Positions 32,214-45,100 are shown, numbered from the stretch's first letter. The stretch: DNA of 64,000 bases from Elymus sibiricus (GCA_039707655.1 CM077666.1:394153886-394217885), one strand, 5' to 3'. The notes: generated from the sequence alone by a model not told the origin. Program-made: numbers and translations.

Positions 32214-35200
32214 TGTGACGCCCCTAGCTCGATCGTGCACTAATCATACACGCAAATGCACACGACCAAGCCTAAGGACTCACGGGAAGATATCACAACA
32301 CAACTCTAAAATAAAAATAAAAATAATACAAGCTTAATATTACAAGCCAGGGGCCTCGAGGGCTTGAATACATAAGCTCGGGTTACACAAACATCAGCGG
32401 AAGCAAAAGTATCTAAGTACAGACACAAAGTTAAACAAGGGTGCCTTAAGAAGGCTAGCACAACAGAGACACTGATCGAAAAGGCGAAGGCCTCTTGCCT
32501 AGGGCCTCCGAACTACTCCTGGTCGGCGGGCTCAACGTAGTAGTAGGTGCCTCCTGGGATTTCTGCTCCTGGGCTCCGTCGTCTGATCGCAGCAACCGGG
32601 TAAGGGAAAAAGAGATAGCAAAGCAACCGTGAGTACTCATCCAAAGTACTCGCAAGACTGACATCAGAACTATACTAAATATGCATCAGTATCAAAGGAA
32701 TGGGGGCTATATCTTTGGACTAAACTGCAGAAATGCCAGAACAGAGGGGGGAAAGCCTAGCCTATCGAAGACTAGCATCTTGAAGCAATCTTGCAGCATC
32801 AGAAGAGAGTAGAGTATAGTAACATATAATAGCAATAATATTTAGTAATGCCCTGAGATCCTTCCTCGACTACCCTGCGAGAAAGTGATCCTGAGAGCAG
32901 TAGTATCAATTTAACAGTGTAATAGTATCCATTTGTAGTTGTAGCAGATCAGGATACAACTCTGAGCATCCTGTTACCGTGGACACGGCTATTCGAATAG
33001 ATAACTTCCCTGCAGGGGTGCACTACTGTTACCCAACATGCTCGATTAACTCTGGCCGGACACACTTTTTCGGGTCATGCCCAACCTCGGCTGATCGACA
33101 CGACGTAGTCCTACCTAGGCTCGCAGAGAGGTCCCCGCCGGTCTACATCCTAAGCGCTCAGGAGTCTTGGGCCCATCGCCCTTTGCACTTCGGGTCGTTG
33201 CGTGGGTGAACGGGACCAAGCACCGCCTCTGTCCTGGATGGCACCTGCCCGAACGCGCCGCAATGCTGAACTGGACGTCTGACAGAGCTTTCGGCTGATA
33301 CATACGGCGTAGAGGGCCCCATTAAACCAATATCCCACGTGGTGGTAGTGCGTATAGGCCAGTGGCCAACTCAGATCAAATACCCAAATCCGTTAGGCAT
33401 GTTTAGTAACTCGCGAAGACGAACAGGATCCCTGTCACTCCGACTTGATAACACACGGCTCGCAGGTGCTCTTGGAGCCGACCCGTCTTTAATGTTATTC
33501 TCTCGCGGGCACTCTTGGAGCTGGCCCGACTTTAACAGTTTAAGGTATTGCAATAAGTAAACATTTTCGTGATCATCACCCAGAGTGATCACGGCCCGGT
33601 AACAAGCATGGCAAACGGACAAGGCTGAAGGGCCACAGATGGATTAACAGCATAACTAACTAAGCATCATGGGACATCAGGTAATGTATCAATAGCAGGC
33701 GACGAAATCAGGCTATGCATCAGGGTAGGAGCTATCGGAGCAGCAACAGAAGCAATTCTAATGCAAGCATAAGAGAGAGGGAATGGGTGATATCTGATGA
33801 TCAAGGGGGTTTTGCTTGCCTGGAAGCTCTGCTGAAGGGGGTCTGGTCGTCGACGACGTAGTCGTACTCAGCAGCGTCGTCGGCAGTCTCGGGGTCTATC
33901 GAGAGAGAAGGAGGGGGAAGAAACAATAAATACACGGCAAACAATGCAACACAAAGGCATGACAAGGCAGTATGCTATGCTAGGGGTGACCTATCGCAGT
34001 GCTACACGTGGCAGACGAAGCGGGAAATTAACTGGAACGTTTTCCCGGTTTCGGACATCTGTCAGACAGATGAACCGGAGGGGAAGGTTCCATGTTTGCA
34101 GTGCTGGAGGCATCTGACACGTATGTGGATGGCATAATTGGATTCCTCATATTTTTCTGATCGTTTTTCATATATAAATTATTTTCATCCGAGTTACGGT
34201 TTATTTTATATGATTTTTCAAAGTTTTAAACATTTTTTGGATTTTCTGGAATTTAATTTAAATTCGAAATTAAAATAGAAAATGTTACCGGTACACAGAG
34301 AGTGTACCCAATGATGTGCATCAGTGGCTGACAGGTGGGTCCAGTTGACCCAGTCAAAGTTTGACTGGTCAACGACTACTGTTCATGGGGCCCACCTGTC
34401 ATAGACAGTAAGGTTAACAGAGTTTAATTTTAAACTAAAATAGTTAATTAGCCCCTAGGGCGCACATGTCAATGACTAATTAAATTAACTAATTATTTTT
34501 AATTCATTTTTAGTTAATTAGGGGGGTGGGCCCCACTTGTTAGGGGCTGGGGCCGCCCAGTCAGCATAGTTGACTGGTCAAACCAGTCAACTGGGCCCCT
34601 GGGGCCCACCGGCTAGTGACCCAGGGGGGTGGCCCCGGCCAGGCCACGTCGGCACGGCGCCGGAGAGGGCTCCGGCGACCTCTCTGCGCGGCGGAGGGCT
34701 CGGGCCCTCGTCGGAGAACGGGCTACCGGCCCCCATTTGGGGCGCGGCCGGTGGCGTTCGGGTGCGGGCGACGGGGCGCATCCAATGGTGGCGGTGGGAG
34801 CTGCTGGGATGGCCGGAGATGGCCGCTGCGACGACGGCAGGCGGCGGCGACGTTCGGGCCTCGACGGGGACGGCGCTACGGGGAGGGACAGAGGAGAGAG
34901 GGGAGCCAGACGGGGTGCTCACCGGGCCCTGCAGATGTGCAACGCGGGCTCGCGGAGGGCTTGCCGGAGCGAGACGTGGCGGCGGAGCTCCGGCGGGGCA
35001 GAGGAGGAAGAAGATGGCGATGCGGGCGCTCCGGTGGCTCCCGGCCCGCACGCGTGGTCGGAGTCGGTGTAGCGGACGCGGGCGGAGCTCGTGGACACGG
35101 CGGATGGGCGCGGGTGGGGGGGGGAGGGGGCGACGGTGGCCGCGGTGGAGCGCGGGGAACGGCGGCGATGGCGCTCGGGCGAGGCGGATCTGAGGAGGGG

Positions 35201-35885
35201 GAGAGGGAGGAGAGGGCGAGCGAGGGCGACTGGGAGAGAGGACCGAGGCGTCGGGGGCGTGGCGCCCTTATCCCCTCGTCGGCGCGGCCGGCGAGGTGGT
35301 CGGGCGGCGACGTGCGGGCGCGGGCGGCGACGGTCGGATGAGCAGTGGGAGGGAGACGACCCAGGGCGCTGGTGGGTTGGGCCTGCATTGTGCACTCAAG
35401 GCCCAGTGCACCAGTGATTTTTCTCTTTTTCTTTTTAATCTTTTCTGTTTTCTTTTATAGTTTCTGTTTTGTATTTTCTTTTAGCATCAATTCAACTTTG
35501 TAAAACGTGCAACTTGTCTCAATATTTATGATGCAATATATCTCACTGCCACAAAAAGTTTGGGGGTATTATCATTTCATTTGGATTTTAATTAAATAGA
35601 AATGGATTTCATAGCGATGTTCAGGTACTGTTTTTGGTTGTTAGAGTCATTTAACTAATTCAATTAATGTTGATTTTTTATTTATAATTGTTTGGATTAT
35701 TTGCAAAATTATAAACATTTTAGTTTTCAACTTTGAACAACTTTTAAATTCACTTTAAATTTGAATTCCAATTTGAATTGGAATTTGAAATGAGATATGA
35801 TTCCAATGTGATCAAGCATGGTAATTCAAAATGATTTAAGCATAATCTTGGTGATCACTGTAGCTCATTACATAGGGGTGTTACA
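32214..35885 (-). repeat. 3' LTR of the chromovirus element
   Basis: This is the full-length 3672-bp LTR. A central block (32555-34008) is absent from the other LTR. A CpG-rich block of about 830 bp (34560-35395) lies between AT-rich arms. Open frames in the GC block occur in all frames and do not indicate protein coding. Confidence 0.9.
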
Positions 35886-35899
35886 ATTCTCCTCCTCTA
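35886..35899 (-). other. Polypurine tract of the chromovirus element
   Basis: The minus strand reads AGAGGAGGAGAAT immediately before the LTR start TGTAACACCCC. This is the expected plus-strand primer position. Confidence 0.8.
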
Positions 35900-35921
35900 A
35901 AAGAAATTCTCGTCCCGAGAA

Positions 35922-37632
35922 TTAAGAGGTAGGCTGAAAGAGAGCGGGGTATTCTTCGCGAAGACAATCTTCGCGTTCCCAAGTGGCCTCATCTTCAGAA
36001 TGATTCGACCACTGAACTTTAAGGAACTTGATTGCCTTCTGACGGGTTTGACGTTCAGCTTGATCAAGAATGCGGATCAGATACTCTTGATAAGAAAGAT
36101 CATCTTGTAGCTCAAGCATTTCATGATCCACTGCTCGGATAGGATCCTTGAAGCAGCGACGGAGTTGTGACACATGGAAGACATCATGAACCTGAGAGAG
36201 ATTTGGCGGCAATTCCAATTGATATGCCACTCTCCACGTCTGGCGAGAATACGGAACAGGCCAATGTAGCGAGGAGCTAACTTGCCTTTGATCCCAAAAC
36301 GGTGAGTGCCCTTCATCGGAGTGACACGAAGGTAAGCTTGTTCGCCAGGTTGATAGACCATTACCTGGTGTTTTCGGTCATAATTGCTCTTCTAACGAGA
36401 TTAAGCAGCTTTCAAATGTTCACGGACAATGCGGACTTGTTCTTCAGCTTGTTGGATAATATTCGGACCAAAGAGTGGCCGTTCCCCAGTTTCTAACCAA
36501 TTCAGAGGAGTTTGGCACTTACGTCCATAGAGAACTTCAAAGGGTGCCATCTTCAAACTAGCCTGATAGCTATTGTTGTAAGATAATTCGGCATACGGGA
36601 GAGATTCCTCCCATTTCCTACCGAATGAGATGACACATGCTCGAAGCATATCTTCAAGCACTTGATTGACTCGTTCAACTTGTCCCTGGGACTGGGGGTG
36701 AAAAGCGGTGCTGAAGGACAGATGAGTTCCCATAGCTTCTTGGAAACTGTTCCAAAATCTTGAGGTAAAGTGGCTGCCACGGTTTGAACTGATCTCCAAC
36801 GGAACACCGTGGAGTGACACGATTCTGGAAACATACAAGTCTGCTAACTGACTAGCAGTGATTGTCTCCTTGACAGGAAGAAAGTGAGCAACCTTCGAGA
36901 ATCGGTCAACGACGACAAAATAGCATCATGACCCTTCAGCGATCTGGGAAAACCAGTAATGAAATCCATTTCGACTTTGTCCCATTTCCATTCAGGAATA
37001 GCAAGTGGTTGCAAAGTTCCTGCAGGCCTTTGATGTTCTGCTTTGATGCGACGGCAAACGTCACACTCAGCAACATAATGAGCAATGTCTCGCTTCATAT
37101 CAGGCCACCAGTACCGCTGACGAATGTCTTGGTACATCTTAGTACTACCCGGATGAATAGACAAAGGTGTGTCATGTGCTTCTTTCATGACATCCGAACG
37201 AGAGTCCAGATTGTGCTTTCTGGGAACCACTAGGCGGCCTTTGAAGAACAAGACACCATCATCAACAACATGGTAGAATGAAGAATTTCCCTTGGAGAGA
37301 TAACTCTTAATCTTCTCGACTTCAGAGTCATACTTCTGCCTTATCTTGATGTTGTGCTCGAGATCTGGTTCAACAACCAAGGTATTTAGATAACCTTGAG
37401 GGACTATCTCGATGTTCAGCTTTCGAAGCTCTTCATACATGAGTGGTTGCTGTAGCTGAACCTCAAGTTCACAACAATAGGATTTACGGCTCAAAGCATC
37501 AGCCATTACATTAGCCTTGCCAGGGGTATAAGAAATACCCAAGTCATAGTCCGTAATGGCCTCCATCCATCTTTGCTGACGGAGGTTCAGAGATGGCTGA
37601 GTGAACAAGTACTTCAAACTTTGATGATCCGT
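35922..37632 (-). pseudogene. Integrase and chromodomain-like region of the chromovirus element
   Basis: From 37617 the frame holds [19 protein letters not shown] (end of RNase H), the integrase zinc finger ([24 protein letters not shown]) and the core start ([11 protein letters not shown]). A one-base deletion near 36930 shifts the frame. The core continues as VSLHGVPLEISSNRGSHFTS, where the second catalytic Asp is Asn, then HPQSQGQVERVNQ with the Glu. TAA and TAG stops follow near 36390-36403. Another one-base loss near 36228 precedes the C terminus (VHDVFHVSQLRRC, then FLKVQWSNHSEDEATWERED), which resembles a chromodomain. The integrase is inactive. Confidence 0.87.
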
Positions 37633-39846
37633 TCAGATCTCGCAACGATTACCAAGTAGGTAATGTCGCCATAACTTCAATGCATAAATAACTGCTGCAA
37701 GTTTGAGATCATGCATTGGATAGTTCTCTTCATGAGGATACAACTGTCGAGAGCCATAAGCAATCACCTTGCGCTCTTGCATTAGGACACAGCCTAATCC
37801 TTGACGGGATGCGTCACAATAAATCACAAAGTCCTTGCGAGAATCTGGAGGAGCAAGCACTGGTGCAGATGTCAGCTTGTCCTTGAGTGTTTGGAAACTT
37901 TCCTGACATTTTTCTGTCCATTCAAACTTAACGCCTTTGTGAAGCAGATCAGTCAGAGGCTTGGCAATCTTGGAGAAGTTCTCGACAAAACGGCGGCAAT
38001 AGCTTGCGAGTCCGAGGAAACTCCTGACTTGCTTGACATTCTTCAGGGGAGTCCATTCAAGAATAGCCTGAACTCGTTCTGGGTTAACAGCAATGCCATC
38101 CTTGGAAATCACATGGCCGAGATATGTCACTTCAGATAACCAGAACTCACACTTGGAATACTTGGCATACAGTTGATGTTCTCGAAGTTTCTCCAATACA
38201 AGCCGAAGATGTTCGGTGTGTTCTTCTTCATTCTTGGAAAATATAAGGATATCATCCAAATAAACCACGACGAACTTGTCGAGGTAATCCATGAAGATGT
38301 AGTTCATCAGTCGGGAGAAGGTTGCTGGAGCATTGGTTAAGCCAAAGGACATGACAGTGTACTCGTAAGAACCATAGCGAGTAACGAAGGCTGTCTTCGG
38401 AATATCCTCTTTACGAACCCGGATCTGGTGGTATCCCAATCTCAAATCAAGTTTAGAGAATACTGAGGAACCAGCAAGTTGATCATACAGATCGTTGATT
38501 CTGGGAAGCAGATACTTGTTCTGAATTGTTTCCTGGTTGATAGGTCGGTAATCTTGGACCAGACGATTCGTACCGTCCTTCTTCTTGACAAAGAGAGAAG
38601 GTGCTCCCCAAGCAGAAGAACTGGGGCGAATGAAACCCTTATGAAGTGACTTGTCAATTTCCTCATTAAGTTCAAGAAGTTCATGAGGTGGCATCTTGTA
38701 TGGGCGCTTGGCAATAGGAGTAGTGCCTGGTTTCAAGTCGATGACGAATTCGACAGCTCTGGCAGGTGGTACTCCTGGGAGTTCCTCTGGAAAGACATCT
38801 TGAAAGTCTCGAACAACTGGAACGTTCTCTATTCCCTCAAGAGGTGAAGCGTTCAATGCGTTCAGAGCAAATATCTGGGCTTCGACATCTTGAACGATTC
38901 GGGCGGTGTAATTTATTATCTCACAGGAAGGATGCAGGAGTTGGACTGTTTTAGTGGCACAGTCAATTGAAGCAACATGGGACTTTAGCCAATGCATTCC
39001 CAGAATGAGGTCTATATTGGAAGACTTCAAGACGATGGGAGAGACAAGGAATTTCAATCCTTTAATTTCGACGGTGACATTAGGGCTAACCATATTAGTA
39101 CGACATTGGCCCGCAGGGGTGCTCACAACTAGTGGAGGGTTCATCTTTTCAAACGAGATGTCATGCGCTAATGCAAATGCTTCTGACATGAATGAATGAG
39201 ATGCTCCTGAATCAAATAGAACAGAAGCTGGCACTGAGTTAACAAGAAGAGTGTCCATCACAGTATCAGGCTCATTCTGAACTTCTTCGAGGTCAATGTG
39301 GTTAGCCTGGCCACAAGCATAAAATGGAGGCCTGACGTTGAAATTCCGGGACTGATGGGCTGGTGTACTCTGAGGCTGATTCGAGCGACAGTTGATAGCA
39401 CGGTGTCCTGGCTGTCCACACTTGAAGCAATTCTTATCATTGGGGCGAGGAGCCATAGTATTGGGCTGTCCACTTGAGATATTCAGTTGTCTTGGTGGTG
39501 AAGGCAGACGAGGTGCAACATAAGAAGGCCTCGGTGTAGGGGCAGGTCGATGATGGACATTATGCGGAATCCACACTCTACGCTTCTGAGCAGGTTGACC
39601 CGAGGATGAGCCAACATCATGAGTACGCTTGAGCGATTGCTGGTACTCAGTCAGACCTGTTTCAGCCCAGAAAGCTTGGCTGACAAGCGTCGCAAAGTCC
39701 ACGCAATCATGGGCAACAAGTGCGAGCTTAATATCGGGACACAGTCCTTCACGAAATTTCTCCTGCTTGCAAGCGTTAGTGCAGACGTCATCCTCAAAAT
39801 AGCGGGATAGGTCGAGAAATTTCCTCTGATATTCATCCATAGACAT
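37633..39846 (-). pseudogene. gag C terminus, protease, RT and RNase H of the chromovirus element
   Basis: This is a 737-aa open segment. In order it shows the gag zinc knuckle [14 protein letters not shown] (about residue 140), the protease site [13 protein letters not shown] (about 210), RT with [39 protein letters not shown] and [11 protein letters not shown] (about 530), and RNase H starting [12 protein letters not shown]. The catalytic residues are intact. It is bounded by an in-frame TAG at 39853-39855 upstream and a TGA at 37633-37635, inside what is usually CEIYTDH. It is the longest open retroelement segment in the window. Confidence 0.92.
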
Positions 39847-39852
39847 TTTGCC

Positions 39853-40293
39853 CTATGTGAGTTTACGAAATTCCTTCTTCTTCTGGTCCATCAGACCTGG
39901 AGGAATGTGTCGTGCATGGAAGGCTGACTGAAATTCTATCCATGTGGTGGCTGTTCCGGCAGGCAGCATACGCCTGTGGCTTTCCCACCATTGAGCAGCT
40001 GGGCCCCTCAGATGATACGTCACGAAGGTGACGTAACTGCCAGGGGCCACATTAGCTGACTCCATCTGAAAGGCGATGTCACGGAGCCAATCATCAGCAT
40101 CCATAGGATTAGATGAGTTACGGAAGGTGGATGGGTTGAGGCGCATGAAATCTTGCAGTGAGATCGGACCAGGCTCCTGACGAGCATCGTTGCGTTCCAA
40201 TCGATTTACCAGATTCTCATTGAGCCGATGGTTCAGTTCAAACTGCTGCATCATTGCGGCAATATAAGGTGGAGGTGGAGGATCGTCAGCCAT
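39853..40293 (-). pseudogene. gag N terminus of the chromovirus element
   Basis: This 146-residue segment starts MADDPPPPPYIAAMM and contains the retrotransposon gag core (DADDWLRDIAFQMES, LRGPAAQWWESH, WIEFQSAFHARHIPPGLM). It ends at a TAG ([13 protein letters not shown]) and the same frame resumes three codons later. The change is probably CAG to TAG. Gag forms the virus-like particle. Confidence 0.88.
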
Positions 40294-40900
40294 CCTGCCA
40301 AATCAACAGGGGCAGTTTTAGCAAGAACAACTGCATATGTAAGAGGTCATTCATGATGTAACACGAGTAAAGAACAAGAAGGGCATTAGATACATATCAG
40401 TAGTCATAAAAGACATACAGATCCATGCACAAAGTTGGATACAAACAGCAGAAGGAGTTCGGAAATGCATGCAGCTAGACAAACTAGGCGGTGCGCAGGC
40501 ACGCGGCGAAGGAATACAACAATGAGACATAGCAAAGGCTAGATCAACGTCGGAGAAACCACTGGAGCGAGGAATCTGCAAGTGACAACGCAGGGTGCCC
40601 TCGATAAAAGGTTCCTGCGGTCCGTGAATACTAGGAAGCAGAACCTCGCCCACAATTCAAAGGAAGGTTGATTCAAATCTCCGGTTGGATGTGATCACGA
40701 GAACCTAATGTTAGTGTTAGTAAAATTTTGACCCGAAAGGAAGAGAGATCAGAGTCCCAAAGTAAGGAAGAGGAATAAAAGATCCTAATACCACCCATTG
40801 GTGACGTGGGCCCGTAAGCCACAGCGCCATGTTAGTAAAACAGTTTTGCAAAGACTAGACTCAACTTTGGCCAAGGAGTTGGAAAGGGGTTTCCTATAGG
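40294..40900 (-). other. 5' leader of the chromovirus element
   Basis: About 600 bp between the primer-binding site and the gag start on the minus strand. No ORF is convincing. It is the expected untranslated leader with packaging signals, although no specific signal can be read. Confidence 0.65.
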
Positions 40901-40918
40901 CAGTCGGCTCTGATACCA
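40901..40918 (-). other. Primer-binding site, initiator tRNA-Met type
   Basis: The minus strand reads TGGTATCAGAGCCGACTG, three bases inside the 5' LTR. TGGTATCAGAGC is the classical complement of plant initiator tRNA-Met. Confidence 0.93.
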
Positions 40919-40921
40919 ACT

Positions 40922-43134
40922 TGTGATGCCCCTAGCTCGATCGTGCACTAATCATACATGCAAATTCACACGATCAAGGCTAAGGACTCACGGGAAGATA
41001 TCACAACACAACTCTAAAATAAAAATAAAAATAATAAAAGCTTAATATTACAAGTCAGGGGCCTCGAGGGCTCGAATACATAAGCTCGGGTTACACAAGC
41101 ATCAGCGGAAGCAAAAGTATCTGAGTACAGACACAAAGTTAAACAAGGGTGCCTTAAGAAGGCTAGCACAACAGCGACTCTGATCAAAAAGGCTAAGGCC
41201 TCCTGCCTAGGGCCTCCGAACTACTCCTGGTCGGCGGGCTCAACGTAGTAGTAGGTGCCTCCGGGGAAATTAACTGGCAGACGAAGCGGGAAATTAACTG
41301 GAACGTTTTCCCGGTTTCGGACATTTGTTAGACAGATGAACCGGAGGGGAAGGTTCCATGTTTGCAGTGCTGGAGGCATCTTACAGGTATGTGGATGGCA
41401 TAATCGGATTCCTCATATTTTTCTGATCGTTTTTCATATATAAATTATTTTCATCTGAGTTACGGTTTATTTTATATGATTTTTCAAAGTTTTAAACATT
41501 TTCTGGATTTTCTGGAATTTAATTTAAATTCGAAATTAAAATACGAAATGCTACGGGTACACAGAGAGTGTACCAATGATGTGCATCAGTGGCTGACAGG
41601 TGGGTCCAGTTGACCCAGTCAAAGTTTGACTAGTCAACGGCTACTGTTCATGGGGCCCACCTGTCATAGACAGTAAGGGTAACAGAGTTTAATTTTAAAC
41701 TAAAATAGTTAATTAGCCCCTAGGGCCCACATATCAGTGACTAATTAAATTAAGTAATTATTTTTATTTCATTTTTAGTTAATTATGGGGGGTGGGCCCC
41801 ACTTGTCAGGGGCTGGGGCCGCCCAGTCAGCACAGGTGACTGGTCAAACCAGTCAACTGGGACCCTAGGGCCCACCGGCCAGTGACCCAGGGGGGTGGCC
41901 CCGGCCAGGCCACGTCGGCGCGGCGTCGGAGAGGGCTCCGGCGACGTCTCCGCGTGGCGGAGGGCTCGGGCCCTAGTCGAAGAACGGGCTATCGGCCCCC
42001 ATTTGGGGCGCGGCCGGTGGCGTTCGGGTGCGGGCGACGGGGCGCATCCAATGGTGGCGGTGGGAGCGGCTGGGATGGCTGGAGATGGCCGCTGCGACGA
42101 CGGCAGGCGGCGGCGACGTTCGAGCCTCGATAGGGACGGCGCTACAGGGAGGGACAGAGGAGAGAGGGGAGCCGGACGGGGTGCTCACTGGGCCCTGCAG
42201 ATGTGCAACGCGGGCTCGGGGAGGGCTTGCCAGAGCGAGACGTTGCGGCGGAGATCCGGCGGGGCAGAGGAGGAAGAAGATGGCGATGCGGGTGCTCCGG
42301 TGGCTCCGGCCCGCGCGCGTGGTCGGAGTCGGTGTAGCGGACGCGGGCGGAGCTCGTGGACACGGCGGATGGACGCGGGGGGGGGGGGAAGGTGGCCGCA
42401 GTGGAGCGCGGGGAACGGCGGCGATGGCACTCGGGCGAGGCGGATCTGAGGTGGGGGAGAGGGAGGAGAGGGCGAGTGGGAGAGAGGACCGAGGCGTCGG
42501 GGGCGTGGCGCCCTTATCCCCTCGTCGGCGCAGCTGGCGAGGTGGTCGGGTGGCGACGTGCGGGCGCAGGCGGCGACGGTCGGATGAGCAGTGGGAGGGA
42601 GACGACCCGGGGCGCTGGTGGGCTAGGCCTGCACTGTGCACTCAAGGCCCAGTGCACCAGTGATTTTCCTCTTTTTCTTTTTAATCTTTTCTGTTTTCTT
42701 TTATAATTTCTGTTTTGTATTTTCTTTTAGCATCAATTCAACTTTGTAAAACGTGCAACTTGTCTCAATATTTATGATGCAATATATCTCACTGCCACAA
42801 AAAGTTTGGGGGCATTATCATTTCATTTGGATATTAATTAAATAGAAATGGATTTAATAGCGTTGTTTAGGTACTGTTTTTGGTTGTTGGAGTCATTTCA
42901 CTAATTCAATTAATGTTGATTATTTTATTTATAATTGCTTTTGGATTATTTGCAAAATTATGAACATTTTAGTTTTGAACTTTGAACAACTTTTAAATTC
43001 ACTTTAAATTTGAATTCTAATTTGAATTGGAATTTGAAATGAGATGTGATTCCAATGTGATCAAGCATGGTAATTCAAAATGATTTAAGCATAATCTTGG
43101 TGATCACTGTAGCTCATTACATAGGGGTGTTACA
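40922..43134 (-). repeat. 5' LTR of the chromovirus element, internally deleted
   Basis: This 2213-bp LTR aligns with 32214-35885 at both ends but lacks the segment matching 32555-34008. At the junction (about 41263-41278) a 12-base filler copies sequence found a few bases downstream, giving two copies of GGGAAATTAACTGG. The CpG-rich block is kept (about 41870-42640). Confidence 0.9.
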
Positions 43135-43139
43135 CTTTC

Positions 43140-43625
43140 CCTCCTTGGTGGCTGCCTCTCCCTCCCCCTCTAACCTATATTTACTTGAGGTATTTGCCAC
43201 AATTGAATATACAAGTTTTGGAGCCTCCTCTAGTTGATCTAGTTCTAGTTGGTCCTAGTTGACTAATTAGAGCTAGGCCTAGCCACCTCTAATCCTCATA
43301 ATTAGAAGCCCCGTGTGGTTCTAATCTCCTCCCTCTAATTCTCCCGCGACGATTAGCTCTGGACGGCGAAGCGCTGCCGGATTGTGAATACCGTACGCTT
43401 GCAACCAAGTAGAGAGGTCGTGCTTTCGGTCTTCTGTTCGAGGGAGGTTCGTGGGATCTTCATCGACGTTCGAGGGACTCCAAGTACGATCTACACCGAC
43501 TCGTCTACTTCCGCTGCACTCCCGGAGTCGGTAACGATCGTTGATCCAAACCCTATATGCATCTTCATATTGTTCCTGGGTGATCGTAGGGCGATTTTTT
43601 TTGTTTTCCACTATGTTTCCCAACA
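43140..43625 (+). repeat. 5' LTR of the Angela-like element, right part
   Basis: This resumes the LTR after the nested Gypsy element with CCTCCTTGGTGGCTGCC. It runs through the downstream part typical of BARE/Angela LTRs and ends CTATGTTTCCCAACA. Joining to the left part after removing one CTTTC gives a continuous LTR of about 1.8 kb. Confidence 0.85.
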
Positions 43626-45100
43626 GTGGCATCATGATCGGTTCTATGAGTAGATGCAGGTTTCGATTTAGATCACATGTGATTGTGGGGGTGATGTTCT
43701 TGCTATGCTTCCCTCGAGTGTTGCTTCGGTTCAGTTCATTGACGTCATGGTGTCGCTTTTCACAAGGTTCTGACAATTGCTCGGCTCTGGCTGTCGACGA
43801 TCTGCTAACAGTTCCTTGGGCTTCGCCATAGTCAAGAATAATGAACCGTCATGTACACAAGAGGGCAATGAAGATGGATGATCTTCTAGGGGTTCACACG
43901 TATTAGATGAAGTTTAGTGTGGGGTAACGAGATTTTTAATTAAGTCTCTTCTTTCACACACCCGAAAGTTAATATAGCAACAAGGATTATCACTTTATGC
44001 TGTGCACGTAGGTAGCTAGGTTTATCCGGAAACCCTAGAAGCCACGTAATTAAAATTTGCCAAACCGATTAGAGGACGTCTGTCTTGGTTTTGTAGGGTT
44101 TGCATCTGATGTGGTATAGCCTTTGTCATGATAATGAGTTTATGTATGAGATGGTTATATGTTGTAATGTTAAGTGGCATACGCATCACGGCATGATGGC
44201 TGGAGCCACGAGATTGCCACCTTAATGTAGATATCATAGAGATAGGTTATAGGTGACGGTGGCAAGACGTACACGGAGGACCCCGACGAGGAGAAGGTGT
44301 ACCAGGCACGGGACGAGGAGCTATAATTTCGTGCCATGGCAGAATTTCAGATTTTGGTGCCACGGCAACGTTTTCTGAAACGGTCGCCACGGCAACATTT
44401 TCTGAGATTGCCGCCATGGCAACGTTTTTGAAACGGTTGCCACGGCAACGAAAAATTGGCCGTCACATTGCTTCAACTGGAGATTGAAGACGATCATGGA
44501 GGACTCCCGGAGCCCAGGGCTATACCATATCATGCTATTATGAATTGCCTGAGATGTTTATCCCTTTGTTGTTTGCACCCTTAACCCTTTGATTGCGCAG
44601 TAGTCAATTATTAGGGTGATCTCTCACAGTAAATATCAAGTTAAAAGGTGCTCTTTCGCAGTGTTGCAACCGTCTATAACACGTAATGTTCCTGAGTGCG
44701 TCATGTCCACATGAGTACAAACGGGACGTGAGGTGTAAGATGGGGATGGTTAGACCATGCATGCATATTGCACTCAGTTGTCTTGAAGTTCTAGCAGAAT
44801 CGTTCTGAGCTCGGAGCACGAAGCATCGAAAGATGAACAAGAGTCATATGGAGATATGATCGGCAAAAGCTTGCCCACCGGTGAAAATTCTCGTCATGAG
44901 TGATGTCCACATCAATGGCTGAGAACTAGACTTGGATCTTGAATCACTCACTATCAATTATGAGAGATATTGATTTGAGTGGGAGCACAATTATGTATTA
45001 ATTAAGTTTAATAACTAGTGCAAATTAATTATGAATAATGTCTATGTGTAGTTTGCATTATAGTTGTAGAATTATGGCTCACGGTTCCACCTTTGTTGTT
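43626..45100 (+). other. Primer site and leader of the Angela-like element
   Basis: Directly after the LTR comes GTGGCATCATGATCGG, a degenerate version of the TGGTATCAGAGC primer site. The next 1.4 kb is a non-coding leader. At 44332-44450 it contains about five 27-bp repeats built on GCCACGGCAACG and TTTCTGAAACGG. GCCRYGGCAA repeats of this kind are a known feature of BARE/Angela leaders. Confidence 0.6.
44332..44450 (+). repeat. 27-bp leader repeats of the Angela-like element
   Basis: Copies of GCC(A)CGGCAACGTTTTCTGAAACGGTC start at about 44332 (diverged), 44359, 44386, 44413 and 44439 (partial). They are non-coding and contain the imperfect palindrome TTGCC-GTGGCAA type cores. Confidence 0.78.

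Larger units (their letters stand above)
32214..43134 (-). mobile_element. Chromovirus-type (Tekay-like) Ty3/Gypsy element
   Basis: The element is complete, with TSD CTTTC at 32209-32213 and 43135-43139 and LTRs of the TGTGACGCCCC to GGGTGTTACA type. On the minus strand the order is 5' LTR (40922-43134), methionine-type primer site, gag, protease, RT, RNase H, integrase, a chromodomain-like tail, polypurine tract and 3' LTR (32214-35885). The 5' LTR has lost about 1.45 kb. The polyprotein is broken by several stops and frameshifts. It inserted into the LTR of the Angela-like element and is therefore younger. Confidence 0.92.

Noticed and set aside
34570..35417. Long overlapping ORFs (up to 241 codons) on both strands in the GC-rich LTR block
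   Set aside because: GC-rich DNA has few stop codons, so open frames appear in every frame. The products are Arg/Gly/Pro-rich without domains.
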